A DNA stretch of 27,442 nucleotides from an uncultured Coriobacteriaceae bacterium (GTDB lineage Bacteria > Actinomycetota > Coriobacteriia > Coriobacteriales > Atopobiaceae). Each line of letters begins with the position of its first letter. The first letter of the stretch is position 1. A program made the translations under genes and the position numbers. Shown here one piece after another: positions 6,972 to 14,653 of the stretch. The notes under the pieces were generated by a model that was not told where the DNA came from, did no database searches, and saw only the letters and a program-made list of their open reading frames with translations. The DNA lies in the NCBI GenBank assembly GCA_900544655.1, contig UQWE01000007.1, positions 1-27,442 on the forward strand, read 5' to 3'.

Positions 6972-8273
6972 CTATGAATTCTCAGCAGCGTTGATCTGAT
7001 CCATGGAGATGGAAACCGTGTGCTTGGTGGGAACCCACTCGACCTTCTTGAAGAGTGCCGCGATGCAGATGGGGATGTAGGTCATCATAAACAGCGGGAA
7101 AGTGAAGAGGTTCGTGAAGATGCGCCAGCGACGCTCCTTGCGGCAGATGATGTGCTTGCGCTCGGAGATCGTCGTGATGACGGCGAGGACGAAGAACGTC
7201 ACGTACATCGAGCCGAAGGTCATCATGAGCGAGCCCACCGCCATGGAGAGCTCATTTTGTGTAGCGAGAAATCCGTGGCTCAGGCCACCGATGGCGAGAT
7301 AGACCGTGTTTACGAAGGCGGAAATGAGCGTCAGGATGTTGCCCGGCGCGATGGTCATCAGCATGTCATAGGAACCGAAACGCTTCTTGCCGACGCCATG
7401 GAACAGGTCTCCAACATACGAGAAGAACACCTGGTAGAAGCCCTTGGTCCAACGCATACGCTGGGTCCAGGAGCTCTTGAAGTCAATCGGCTGCTCGTCA
7501 TAGAACTCGGCCGGGGCGTACGCGATGCGGATGCCGTTGGCGGCGCAGAACGTCGAGAACTGGATGTCCTCCGTGAGGGTGTGGAAGTCCCAGCCGTTCA
7601 TGCCCTGAATGATGCGCGAGGAGACCATCCATCCAGAGCCGGAGATGGCGCAGCCCGTACCACAGAGCATGCGCGAGTTGTTGAGGAACTTGGCCTCACG
7701 GAGGAACCACAGCGCATAGGCGGAGCTGATCCAGCTCGAGTCGAAGTTCTTGGAGTTGCGGTAGCTCGTAGCAACGAGGTAGCCCTGGTCAAAAACCTTG
7801 TTCATCTCCGTCACGTAGGTTGGCGACAGGAGGTTGTCCGCGTCGAAGACGAAGAAGGCCTCGTACTTACCGGGATACTCCTCGAGGATCCTGGCGAAGC
7901 CGTAGTCAAGGACCCAGCTCTTACCCTTGCGAGCGAGGTCGTTGCGCTCGTAGACGATGGCGCCGGCGCGCCTCGCCTCCTCCGCGGTGTTGTCGGTGCA
8001 GGCATCTGCCACCACGAAGGTGTCGATGAGCTCAGAAGGGTAGTCCTGAGCCTTGATCGAACGCACGAGGTTTGCGATGACGCTCTCCTCGTTATGCGCG
8101 GCGATGAAGAAGGCATAGCGATGGTTCTTCTTCGCCTCCGGCAGCTTGACCTCTCCGCGCCTCCACGTCACGAGGATGTAGACGAACTGGTAGAAGTACG
8201 CGAAGGTGAAGAAGCACCAAATGATGAAGTTGAAGACCACAATGGGCGTGATACCCAGACGATTGAGTTCCAA
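6972..8273 (-). CDS. Membrane-bound family 2 glycosyltransferase (processive-type motifs)
   Basis: A 433-residue GT-A glycosyltransferase anchored in the membrane. It has an N-terminal helix (about 10-36), the GT2 fold (FFIAAHNEE, 56-63), the metal-binding DAD at 144-146, the TED catalytic base motif at 234-236, QRMRW at 271-275, and three or more C-terminal transmembrane helices (about 310-405). TED plus QxxRW is the pattern of synthases that build and often extrude polysaccharide (hyaluronan/cellulose synthase-like), but the sugar and acceptor are unknown. The start is TTG at 8271-8273: the frame is closed by TAA about 50 bases upstream, no ATG lies between, and GAGAGG sits five bases before. 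It follows rluD by 51 bases and may be its last operon member. Confidence 0.85.
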   Translation of the reverse strand: MELNRLGITPIVVFNFIIWCFFTFAYFYQFVYILVTWRRGEVKLPEAKKNHRYAFFIAAHNEESVIANLVRSIKAQDYPSELIDTFVVADACTDNTAEEARRAGAIVYERNDLARKGKSWVLDYGFARILEEYPGKYEAFFVFDADNLLSPTYVTEMNKVFDQGYLVATSYRNSKNFDSSWISSAYALWFLREAKFLNNSRMLCGTGCAISGSGWMVSSRIIQGMNGWDFHTLTEDIQFSTFCAANGIRIAYAPAEFYDEQPIDFKSSWTQRMRWTKGFYQVFFSYVGDLFHGVGKKRFGSYDMLMTIAPGNILTLISAFVNTVYLAIGGLSHGFLATQNELSMAVGSLMMTFGSMYVTFFVLAVITTISERKHIICRKERRWRIFTNLFTFPLFMMTYIPICIAALFKKVEWVPTKHTVSISMDQINAAENS

Positions 8274-8324
8274 AACGGCCTCTCGCTCGAATTGAATGCT
8301 TATGCGACCATGGCCAAACGAGTG

Positions 8325-9353
8325 TTAGGCGCGCCCGAGGAGCATGGGGCAGATACCCTCCCCCGCCTCGGTACGGCCCATCGAACGACCTTCGAGCGAT
8401 TCTAGTACAGCTGCGAGGTCATTAGGGAGTGTGTCGCGAAGCTCTACGGTCTCTCCGGACACGGGGTGTGCAAAAGAGACGCTCCACGAGTGCAGGAACT
8501 GCCTGGTGAGTCCAAGGTTCTGGGCAAGGTCGCCGCGTCCATAGAGCGGGTCGCCGATAACCTGATGGTTGATGTGACGCATATGAACGCGAATCTGGTG
8601 CGTGCGGCCGGTGTAGAGATGGCACTCGAGCAGCGTGTAGCCCTCGTCGCGACGGGCCGCCTCGAAACGCTCGAGGACGCGGAAGGTCGTGATCGCCTCG
8701 CGCGCGCCCGGCTCGTCAGAGACGGCCATGCGGATGCGATCGCGCGTGGAGCGCGCGATGCCCGTGTCGATGGTGCCCGAATTCGCGGCGACATAGCCCC
8801 AGACCAGCGTGACATAGCGGCGGTCGAGGGTCCTCAGGCGGATGAGGTCCTGAAGCGCCTTCTGAGTCGAATCGTCCTTGGCGGCGAGCATGAGACCGGA
8901 GGTGTCCATGTCAAGGCGGTGGACGATGCCGGGGCGGTCTTCGCCCTGAAGCGTCCCCAAGTGAGCCAGACCGCAGTGGGCGACGAGGGCGTTCGCGAGG
9001 GTGTCATCAACGTGACCGGGGCTCGGGTGGCAGACGAGGCCCGGCTGCTTGGAGAGCACGATGAGGTGCTCGTCCTCATAGCGAATGTCGAGGTCGATGT
9101 AGGGGTTGGGCGAGAGGCCTCCCTCGGGCACGAGGGGCTCGGGGTCATCAACCGTGGCGCGCACCCTGTCTCCGAGAAGGAGCTTCTCGCTCTTCGAGGT
9201 CGCCGGCGTGTCATTGATGGTGACGAGGCCCTGCTCCACGAGTTTTGAGCAGGCGGATCGAGAGGGCATCCCCTCGCCCGTCGCGAGGAACGCGTCTAGG
9301 CGGAAGCCATCAGACTCCGGCCCCACGAGAAGGTCGACTATGCGCTGCGCCAT
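8325..9353 (-). CDS. rluD: RluA-family pseudouridine synthase (RluD-like)
   Basis: Converts specific uridines in rRNA to pseudouridine. The 342-residue protein has an N-terminal S4 RNA-binding domain (RLDAFLA...SRSACSKLVEQGLVTIND, about 18-75) and the catalytic domain with HRLDMDTSGLML, catalytic Asp148. The conserved C-terminal segments CHLYTGRTHQIRVHM and GDPLYG are present. I chose the ATG at 9351-9353: AGGAGA lies upstream and it begins one base after the lspA stop (TAG-C-ATG), so the two are very probably translationally coupled. The frame extends further upstream within lspA, which I reject. Which rRNA positions it modifies (RluD, RluC or another) cannot be decided from sequence reading alone, so the symbol is tentative. 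Confidence 0.9.
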   Translation of the reverse strand: MAQRIVDLLVGPESDGFRLDAFLATGEGMPSRSACSKLVEQGLVTINDTPATSKSEKLLLGDRVRATVDDPEPLVPEGGLSPNPYIDLDIRYEDEHLIVLSKQPGLVCHPSPGHVDDTLANALVAHCGLAHLGTLQGEDRPGIVHRLDMDTSGLMLAAKDDSTQKALQDLIRLRTLDRRYVTLVWGYVAANSGTIDTGIARSTRDRIRMAVSDEPGAREAITTFRVLERFEAARRDEGYTLLECHLYTGRTHQIRVHMRHINHQVIGDPLYGRGDLAQNLGLTRQFLHSWSVSFAHPVSGETVELRDTLPNDLAAVLESLEGRSMGRTEAGEGICPMLLGRA

Positions 9354-9354
9354 G

Positions 9355-9885
9355 CTAATTCTCCTCGCGCGTGTTCTCGGCATTCGACGCGGCGTTGGCG
9401 GCACCCGAGTCATCCCCCGCCTCGCGAGCGGCATCCCAACGCCAGGCGAGCACGAACGCGATGACCACGCCGCAGGTGACAAAGATATCGGCGACGTTAA
9501 AGACCGGGAAGTCGATGAAGGTCGTGCAGAAGAAGTCAGTCACGCGGCCAGCCGCCACGCGGTCGATGAGATTGCCCACTCCCCCGCCCGCAACGGCGCC
9601 AAGCGCGCAGACAAGCGAGACGGGCATCTCGTGCTCGCGGGCGACCCAGATGGCAAGACCCAGGCAGATGGCGACGGCGAGCACGACGAAGACCCAGGTT
9701 GAGCCAGAGCCGATCGAGAATGCCGCGCCCGTGTTCATGATGAGGGAGAAATCAAGCACGCCGGGAATGAAGGGCACGGGGCCGCCGGCCAGCGCCTCGC
9801 GCGCCCAGGCCTTGCTGACCTGGTCAAGCGCGACGGCGCAGGCGGCGACCCCTGCAAACGCAGCTATGCGGCGAGAGCCCGTCAA
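9355..9885 (-). CDS. lspA: Lipoprotein signal peptidase (signal peptidase II)
   Basis: An integral membrane aspartyl protease that removes the signal peptide from diacylated prolipoproteins. The 176-residue product has four membrane segments (about 7-22, 64-81, 88-107, 132-150) and both catalytic aspartates: Asp117 in DRVAAGRVTDFF and Asp133 in FNVADI. NTGAAFS at 51-57 is also typical. The start is TTG at 9883-9885, two bases after the ileS stop, with GGCGGAG as ribosome site inside the ileS end; the frame is open upstream but would overlap ileS by 127 bases. The acidic, Asn/Ala-rich tail (about 151-176) is not conserved in the family. It sits in an ileS-lspA-rluD run, an arrangement also found in other bacteria. 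Confidence 0.92.
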   Translation of the reverse strand: MTGSRRIAAFAGVAACAVALDQVSKAWAREALAGGPVPFIPGVLDFSLIMNTGAAFSIGSGSTWVFVVLAVAICLGLAIWVAREHEMPVSLVCALGAVAGGGVGNLIDRVAAGRVTDFFCTTFIDFPVFNVADIFVTCGVVIAFVLAWRWDAAREAGDDSGAANAASNAENTREEN

Positions 9886-9887
9886 GG

Positions 9888-12710
9888 CTACTCCGCCTTC
9901 GTGGCGGCCCCCGCCACGGCCCCCCCGCCCCGGGGCGCGCCTCTGGCGGCGCCGAGCGGACGCCAGTTCCAGCAACGCGGGCACTTCTCGCCGTGAGCAG
10001 GAAGGACCTCGCAAGCGAGCTCGTCGCCAGAGGCGAGCTCGACCTCAGAGCAGACGAAGGCCTCGGCGAGGAGAGCCTCGGAGCCCTTGAGGAGCTCGTA
10101 GGACTCCGCCGGGAGCGTCAGGACGCAACGCGTGGCCTGGCTGGTCTTCTCGGTGACGACGCCAGAGGCGAGGGCGGCCTCGTTGGCCTTGGTGTAGGCA
10201 CCACGAGCCTCAAGCATGGCGTTGTAGGCGGGCAGCAGGGCCTCGACCTCGTCGTGGGCAAGAGGAGCCGTCCACCAATCGAGGAGAGCGGCGAACTTCT
10301 GGCCGTCACGAGCGGAGGCCGGGAGGTGCTCCATGACTTCGTCGCAGGTGAACGACAGGATCGGCTGAAGATCGCGAAGGAGCATCTCGAGCAGGTAGTA
10401 CCAGCAGGTCTGGGCGCTGCGGCGGGTCTTGGCGGAAGGAGCGTCACAGTACATGCGATCCTTCGTGGCATTCAGGTAGCCGTTGGAGAGCTCGGTGACG
10501 ACGAAGTCATAGAGCGCGCGATAGACCTGGTAGAAGCGGTAGCCGGCGTAGGCCTCGCTGACCTTCTCGTGCATCTCGCAGGCGCGAGCCAACACGAGGC
10601 GGTCATACTCCTCCATCTCGGAGACCGGCACGAGGTCGCACTCGGGATCGAACTGGCCCTCGAGCTCGCCGAGGAGGAAGCGGAAGGTGTTGCGGAAGCG
10701 GCGGTAGGCGTCAGAGGTGCGCGCGAGGATCTCGTGGTCGACGGCGACGTCGTGGCTCGTGTCGGTGGAGGCGACCCAAAGGCGCAGGATGTCGGCTCCC
10801 ATCTCATCACAGACCTTGTTCGGGTCGATGACGTTGCCGAGCGACTTGCTCATCTTGCGACCCTGGCCATCAAGCGTGAAGCCCTGGGAGACGACGGACT
10901 TGAACGGGGCGATGTCATTCGCGCCGAGCGAGGTCAAAAGCGAGCTCTGGAACCAGCCGCGGTGCTGGTCAGAACCCTCGAGGTACATGTCCGCCGGATA
11001 CTGGAGCTCGTCACGGAACTCGCAGACGGCCTTCCAGGAAACGCCGGAGTCCCACCAAACGTCGAGGATGTCCTTGCCGGGCTTGAGGTGGTGACCGCCG
11101 CACTTGGGGCAGACGCAGGCATCGCCGAGGTAGGACTCGGGAGCGTCCGTGAACCAGGCGTCGGAGCCCTTCTCGTGGAAGAGCTTGATGACCGCGTCGA
11201 GCGTGGCGTCGTTCATGACGGTCTCGCCGCAGTCCTCGCAGGTAAAGCTCGGAATGGGCACGCCCCAGTTGCGCTGGCGGGAGATGCACCAGTCAGGCCT
11301 GCCCTCAACCATCGCGCCGATGCGGTTCTTGGCGTGCTCGGGGTACCATGCGACCTTGTTCTCGATGGTGTCGAGAGCCTCCTCGCGAAGGCCCGTCTTG
11401 TCCATGGAGATGAACCACTGGTCAGTGGCGCGGAAGAGCACGGGCTGGTGGCAGCGCCAGCAGTGCGGATAGCTGTGGTTGATGTCCTCGTGGAGGATCA
11501 GCATGCCGCGCTCGTCGAGCCAGGCGATAATCTTCGGGTTGGCTTCGTTGACCTCGAGACCAGACCACGGGCCGCCGGTGCCCATGGTGTCGCCAACGTA
11601 GAAGCGGCCGTCGTCGTCGACGGGCATGACCACGGGGATGCCGAACTTCTGGCCGGCGAGGTAGTCGTCGACGCCGTGGCCGGGGGCGGCGTGGACGATG
11701 CCGGTGCCGTCGTCGAGCGTGACGTAGTCGGCATAGATGAACTCGCCCTCGACGCCCTGGTCGCCAAAGATCGGCTGCTTGTACTTGTTGTGGCAGAGCT
11801 CGGTGCCCGTCATGCTCCAGGGCTCGCCGTCCTCGCCGAGGACGAGCTCGACGTCGCCATAGCCAAACTTGGCGCAGTCGCGCTCGACCAGGGACTGAGC
11901 CATGAGCTCAGCGTGGCCGCCGTAGATGACGGCGACGTAGGAGGCCTCCGGGTGCAGGATGACGGCGTCATCCGCGGGCAGAGTCCACGGGGTGGTGGTC
12001 CAGATGTCGACGAACAGCTTGCCCGCCCAGGCCTCGAGGCCGGCGGGGACAGTCGTCATCTCGAAGCGCACGAAGATGGCCGGGCTGACCTCGTCGCCGT
12101 ACTCGATCTCCGCCTCAGCGAGGGCCGTGTGGCAGTGAGAGCACCAGTGGACGGGCTTGTGGCCGCGATAGACCATGCCCTTGTCGAACATCTTCTTGAA
12201 GACCTCGATGTCGGCGGCATCGTGCTGGTGGTAGAGGGTAAAGTAGGGATTGTCCCAGTCAGCGAGGACGCCAAGGCGACGGAAGCCGGCCTTCTGGAGC
12301 TCGATGTTCTCGACGGCGAACTCGTTGCACATCTCGCGAATCTCAGAGGTGGGCATCTCGTTGAACTTTGCGGTGCCGACCTTCTCCTCGACCTTGTGCT
12401 CGATGGGCTGGCCATGGCAGTCCCAGCCGGGAACGTAGGGAACGTCGCGGCCCATCATCGACCAGTAGCGGTTGATGATGTCCTTCGAGATCTTGTTCAT
12501 GGCGTGACCGATGTGAATCGGGCCATTGGCGTACGGAGGGCCATCGTGCAGGACGAACTTGTCGTGGCCCTCGTTCTTCTTGCGCGCCAGCTCATAGACG
12601 TTGTTCTCGTTCCAAGCCTTGAGGCGCTCGGGCTCGCGGGCAGCGAGGCTCGCCCTCATCGGGAAGCTCGTGCTCGGGAGGTTCATCGTCTGCTTGTACT
12701 CGTTTGCCAC
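9888..12710 (-). CDS. ileS: Isoleucyl-tRNA synthetase with a degenerate C-terminal zinc ribbon
   Basis: Charges tRNA-Ile. The 940-residue product shows HIGH at 66-69 (GPIHIGHAMNK), the CP1 editing domain (TTTPWTLPADD; TGIVHAAPGHGVDDY), KMSKS at 619-623 (GRKMSKSLGN), the anticodon-binding helical domain, and the start of the C-terminal zinc ribbon, GEKCPRCWNW (Cys910, Cys913). The overall form is that of the common bacterial IleS1. The second CxxC pair expected after CPRCW is missing: the last 22 residues are a Gly/Ala/Arg-rich tail encoded by a very GC-rich run, and no other frame restores cysteines. The start is GTG at 12708-12710 with AAGGAG nine bases upstream. Expression is controlled by a T-box. 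lspA follows after two bases. Confidence 0.96.
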   Translation of the reverse strand: MANEYKQTMNLPSTSFPMRASLAAREPERLKAWNENNVYELARKKNEGHDKFVLHDGPPYANGPIHIGHAMNKISKDIINRYWSMMGRDVPYVPGWDCHGQPIEHKVEEKVGTAKFNEMPTSEIREMCNEFAVENIELQKAGFRRLGVLADWDNPYFTLYHQHDAADIEVFKKMFDKGMVYRGHKPVHWCSHCHTALAEAEIEYGDEVSPAIFVRFEMTTVPAGLEAWAGKLFVDIWTTTPWTLPADDAVILHPEASYVAVIYGGHAELMAQSLVERDCAKFGYGDVELVLGEDGEPWSMTGTELCHNKYKQPIFGDQGVEGEFIYADYVTLDDGTGIVHAAPGHGVDDYLAGQKFGIPVVMPVDDDGRFYVGDTMGTGGPWSGLEVNEANPKIIAWLDERGMLILHEDINHSYPHCWRCHQPVLFRATDQWFISMDKTGLREEALDTIENKVAWYPEHAKNRIGAMVEGRPDWCISRQRNWGVPIPSFTCEDCGETVMNDATLDAVIKLFHEKGSDAWFTDAPESYLGDACVCPKCGGHHLKPGKDILDVWWDSGVSWKAVCEFRDELQYPADMYLEGSDQHRGWFQSSLLTSLGANDIAPFKSVVSQGFTLDGQGRKMSKSLGNVIDPNKVCDEMGADILRLWVASTDTSHDVAVDHEILARTSDAYRRFRNTFRFLLGELEGQFDPECDLVPVSEMEEYDRLVLARACEMHEKVSEAYAGYRFYQVYRALYDFVVTELSNGYLNATKDRMYCDAPSAKTRRSAQTCWYYLLEMLLRDLQPILSFTCDEVMEHLPASARDGQKFAALLDWWTAPLAHDEVEALLPAYNAMLEARGAYTKANEAALASGVVTEKTSQATRCVLTLPAESYELLKGSEALLAEAFVCSEVELASGDELACEVLPAHGEKCPRCWNWRPLGAARGAPRGGGAVAGAATKAE

Positions 12711-12778
12711 CTGCAAAAACTCCTTTCGCGGGCATTTGCCCACATCAGCCAAGCGCCCGCGCGCGTTACATGCGCACG

Positions 12779-12814
12779 AAAAAAGCGCCCGCCCCGACCG
12801 CCGGGACGAAGCGC
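12779..12814 (-). terminator. T-box regulatory terminator of ileS
   Basis: GCGCTTCGTCCCG and the GGGGCGGGCGC arm pair with G-U pairs and one bulge, and are followed by TTTTTT (12779-12784). The 5' arm (CGTCCC) is the same element that closes the antiterminator, as expected of a T-box. After it, 68 bases lead to the GTG, including a small GGGC/GCCC hairpin beside the AAGGAG site. Confidence 0.8.
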
Positions 12815-13050
12815 CTGGATACGGCTTGCGCCGTGACGTTTCGCTTAACCACCCAGCGGGCGAGGAACTCGCCTTACTCGGCTGGCCCGTCACGGGGACC
12901 ATTCCGGCGACGCCTACTGGGAACAACGCTTGTGCGCGCCTGTTTGGGCCGCAGCTCCGGGGTGATTTTCGCTTGGGTGTGACTGCGGGCTCACACCGTC
13001 CCCGCTCGCTCTATGCCACAGTGACCAGGCTACTCTTCCCCATCACAGCT
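12779..13050 (-). promoter_or_regulatory. T-box riboswitch of ileS (isoleucine, terminator type)
   Basis: Senses uncharged tRNA-Ile. Read on the minus strand: Stem I opens AGCT...GGGG, followed by the conserved GGAAGAGTAG element; a kink-turn/distal region AGAGCGAGCGGGGACGG then GTGTGAGCCCGC; a specifier loop GAAA-ATC-A with the isoleucine codon AUC at 12964-12966; and the closing CCCC...AGCT. Stem II material follows, then Stem III (GGCGAG-TTC-CTCGCC), then the T-box TGGGTGGTTAAGCG (12842-12855). In the antiterminator GGG and GCG pair with CGTCCC, leaving the bulge UGGUUAA. UGGU (12848-12851) fits the ACCA end of tRNA-Ile, but the bulge departs from the family consensus UGGNACC. The terminator with T6 follows. 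Confidence 0.88.
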
Positions 13051-13062
13051 TTTCGAGGGGAT

Positions 13063-13071
13063 ATCTTAACA
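13063..13071 (-). promoter_or_regulatory. Extended -10 promoter element for ileS
   Basis: TGTTAAGAT on the minus strand fits an extended -10 box (TGn + TAAGAT, 4/6), about 13 bases before Stem I of the T-box. No convincing -35 is visible; upstream is a GCGGGC/GCCCGT hairpin (about 13081-13098) right after the preceding stop. Confidence 0.4.
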
Positions 13072-13098
13072 CGTATTCGACGGGCAATGTGGCCCGCT

Positions 13099-13539
13099 TT
13101 AGGAAGTCGCGGAACCTTCTCCCGTCATGGCCGCATGCTCGGCCTTGACGGCCTCGATGAGGCGGACGAGGGGCCAGGTGCGGTTCTCATGCGTGAGGGC
13201 GGCCTTGGCACCCACGACGCAATCCTCCTCGCGGCAGCGCGCGCAGAACTCCTCCACCTGGGGCTGGGTGAGGCCGTAAAGGAGAACGAACTCCCCTGCC
13301 GGCATCGGACCCGCATAGGGCACGGGGCGCGGCCTCATCGCCGGGAGGCGGGCGAAGGCTCCCGCAGGGTCACCGAGACGTTCAGGCATGGCCGTGCGGC
13401 AGACGAGGCCCATCTCGCGAAGCACGGAGCGCACGGCCGCGCCACGCTCCGAATCAGGGCCAAGCCCCCAAAGCACGGCGCAAGGCACCGGCCCCGAGGG
13501 CTTGGACTTGGATGAGCTCTTTTTGCTCTTGCCCGGCAT
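13099..13539 (-). CDS. DUF3783-like protein coupled to rubrerythrin
   Basis: A 146-residue protein of unknown function. After a Lys/Ser-rich N-terminus (2-15) comes a region with Cys20 and Cys47, then the part that resembles DUF3783: AGEFVLLYGLTQPQVEEF (81-98), a cysteine cluster C99xxC102xxxxC107, and KAALTHENRTWPLVRLIEAVKAEHAAM (112-138). The family match is from memory of the pattern GLT...L..ALTPTNR.W.L..L..E..KEH and not a search result. Its ATG shares one base with the rubrerythrin stop (TAATG), so translation is probably coupled. Placement behind perR and rubrerythrin suggests a role in peroxide or iron handling, or simple co-transcription; this is inference. No membrane segment or signal peptide is seen. 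Confidence 0.75.
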   Translation of the reverse strand: MPGKSKKSSSKSKPSGPVPCAVLWGLGPDSERGAAVRSVLREMGLVCRTAMPERLGDPAGAFARLPAMRPRPVPYAGPMPAGEFVLLYGLTQPQVEEFCARCREEDCVVGAKAALTHENRTWPLVRLIEAVKAEHAAMTGEGSATS

Positions 13540-14126
13540 TAGCCGAAGTAGCGCTCGAGCAGGCCCTTGAGGGCCTTGCCGTGACGAGCCTCGTCACGAG
13601 CCATCTCGTGGACGGTGTCGTGAATGGCGTCAAGGCCGTTCTTCTTGGCGCAGGAGGCAAGCTCGAACTTGCCCTGCGTGGCGCCGAACTCGCAGTCAAC
13701 GCGCCAAGCGAGGTTGTCCTTCGTGGTGGCCTTCATGTTCGGCTCAAGCTCGGTACCGAGAAGCTCGGCGAACTTGGCGGCGTGCTCGGCCTCCTCGTAG
13801 GCGGCCTTCTCCCAGTAGAGACCGACCTCAGGGTAGCCCTCGCGGTGAGCGATGCGGGCCATGCAGAGGTACATGCCGACCTCAGAGCACTCGCCAGTGA
13901 AGTTAGCCTTCAGCTGCTCGAGGATGTAGGCCTTGTCCTCGTCAGAGATCTCGGGGTTGTCCTTGACGGTCTTGTCATAGATGCCGTACTCGTGCTCGGC
14001 GGCGAGGGTGAGCTCACCCTCGACCTTCTCGAAGGCGCTGGCCGGAGCGTGGCAGACCGGGCACTCCGCGGGCGGCTCGGCGCCCTCGTAGATGTAACCG
14101 CAGACCTTGCAAACCCACTTATCCAT
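13539..14126 (-). CDS. Rubrerythrin with N-terminal rubredoxin domain (reverse rubrerythrin, NADH peroxidase type)
   Basis: A di-iron peroxidase that reduces hydrogen peroxide in the cytoplasm of anaerobes. The 195-residue protein begins with a rubredoxin-type Fe(Cys)4 site (C6xxC9 and C22xxC25, WVCKVCGYIYEG...CPVC), followed by a ferritin-like four-helix bundle with the iron-ligand Glu/His pattern (ANFTGECSEVGMY; YEEAEHAAKF; ARDEARHGKAL). The domain order, rubredoxin first, is that of reverse rubrerythrins. The ATG at 14124-14126 has a perfect AGGAGG five bases upstream. It lies 80 bases after perR, with no terminator between, and overlaps the next gene by one base. PerR control is expected from the family and the operon, but a box directly before this gene is not visible. 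Confidence 0.93.
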   Translation of the reverse strand: MDKWVCKVCGYIYEGAEPPAECPVCHAPASAFEKVEGELTLAAEHEYGIYDKTVKDNPEISDEDKAYILEQLKANFTGECSEVGMYLCMARIAHREGYPEVGLYWEKAAYEEAEHAAKFAELLGTELEPNMKATTKDNLAWRVDCEFGATQGKFELASCAKKNGLDAIHDTVHEMARDEARHGKALKGLLERYFG

Positions 14127-14206
14127 ATGATCCTCCTTTGTTGTGGCGGCGCTCCCAGGCGTCGCCATCCTCTCCTATGCATGACGGCCATTGCTGACCG
14201 AGATGT

Positions 14207-14632
14207 CTAAGCCTCGCTCACCTGGAACGACGCAATCTCATGCGCCTTCTGGCAAGCAGGACACAAGCCGTCGAACTGAAGCTCGTGTCCACTCACAGTG
14301 TACCCAGACACGGCAGACGCCCTCTCGTCGAGAAGTGCCGGATCGTCAATGGGGGGCATTATCACGTCATCCACCCTGCCGCATTCGACGCAGTGAACGT
14401 GATAATGCGGAAAGGTCTGGTGGTCGAAGTGATCCGCGCCGTTGTTGATCCTGACGCGCAACACCACTCCCTCATCCGAGAGCTTCGAAAGGGCGCGAAA
14501 GACCGTTGCCCTACTGATGGAAGGATGCGTGACGTGAACGGCCTCATAGACCTGATCCGCCGTGGGGTGATTAGCAAGCCCAACAAGCGCGTCATGAATG
14601 ATGGCCTTCTGGACCGTATTCCTTGCTGCCAT
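14207..14632 (-). CDS. perR: Fur-family peroxide-responsive repressor, PerR type
   Basis: A metal-dependent repressor of peroxide-defence genes. The 141-residue protein has the winged helix (1-65, ISRATVFRALSKL recognition region) and the dimer domain. The structural zinc cysteines are C81, C84, C124 and C127. Aligned with Bacillus subtilis PerR (offset 15 through the metal-binding region), all five regulatory metal ligands are kept: His22, Asp70, His76, His78, and Asp89 in the place of Asp104, where Fur has Glu. This supports PerR rather than Fur or Zur. The N-terminus is about 15 residues shorter than in B. subtilis PerR. The ATG at 14630-14632 has AAGGAGG. It has a strong promoter embedded in palindromes and probably regulates itself and the downstream rubrerythrin. 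Confidence 0.88.
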   Translation of the reverse strand: MAARNTVQKAIIHDALVGLANHPTADQVYEAVHVTHPSISRATVFRALSKLSDEGVVLRVRINNGADHFDHQTFPHYHVHCVECGRVDDVIMPPIDDPALLDERASAVSGYTVSGHELQFDGLCPACQKAHEIASFQVSEA

Positions 14633-14653
14633 GTCCCTCCTTCCTTATGTGAG

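Noticed and set aside
9888..9960. Frameshift in a G/C homopolymer as cause of the abnormal IleRS tail
   Set aside because: Neither alternative frame encodes a second CxxC, and the lspA ribosome site and start follow normally. A larger sequence change cannot be excluded.
9993..12836. A 947-residue open frame on the plus strand opposite ileS
   Set aside because: Same explanation; it also runs through the T-box terminator and has no family resemblance.
14207..14632. Fur or Zur assignment
   Set aside because: Asp89 at the PerR Asp104 position and the full His22/Asp70/His76/His78 set, with the rubrerythrin context, favour PerR.
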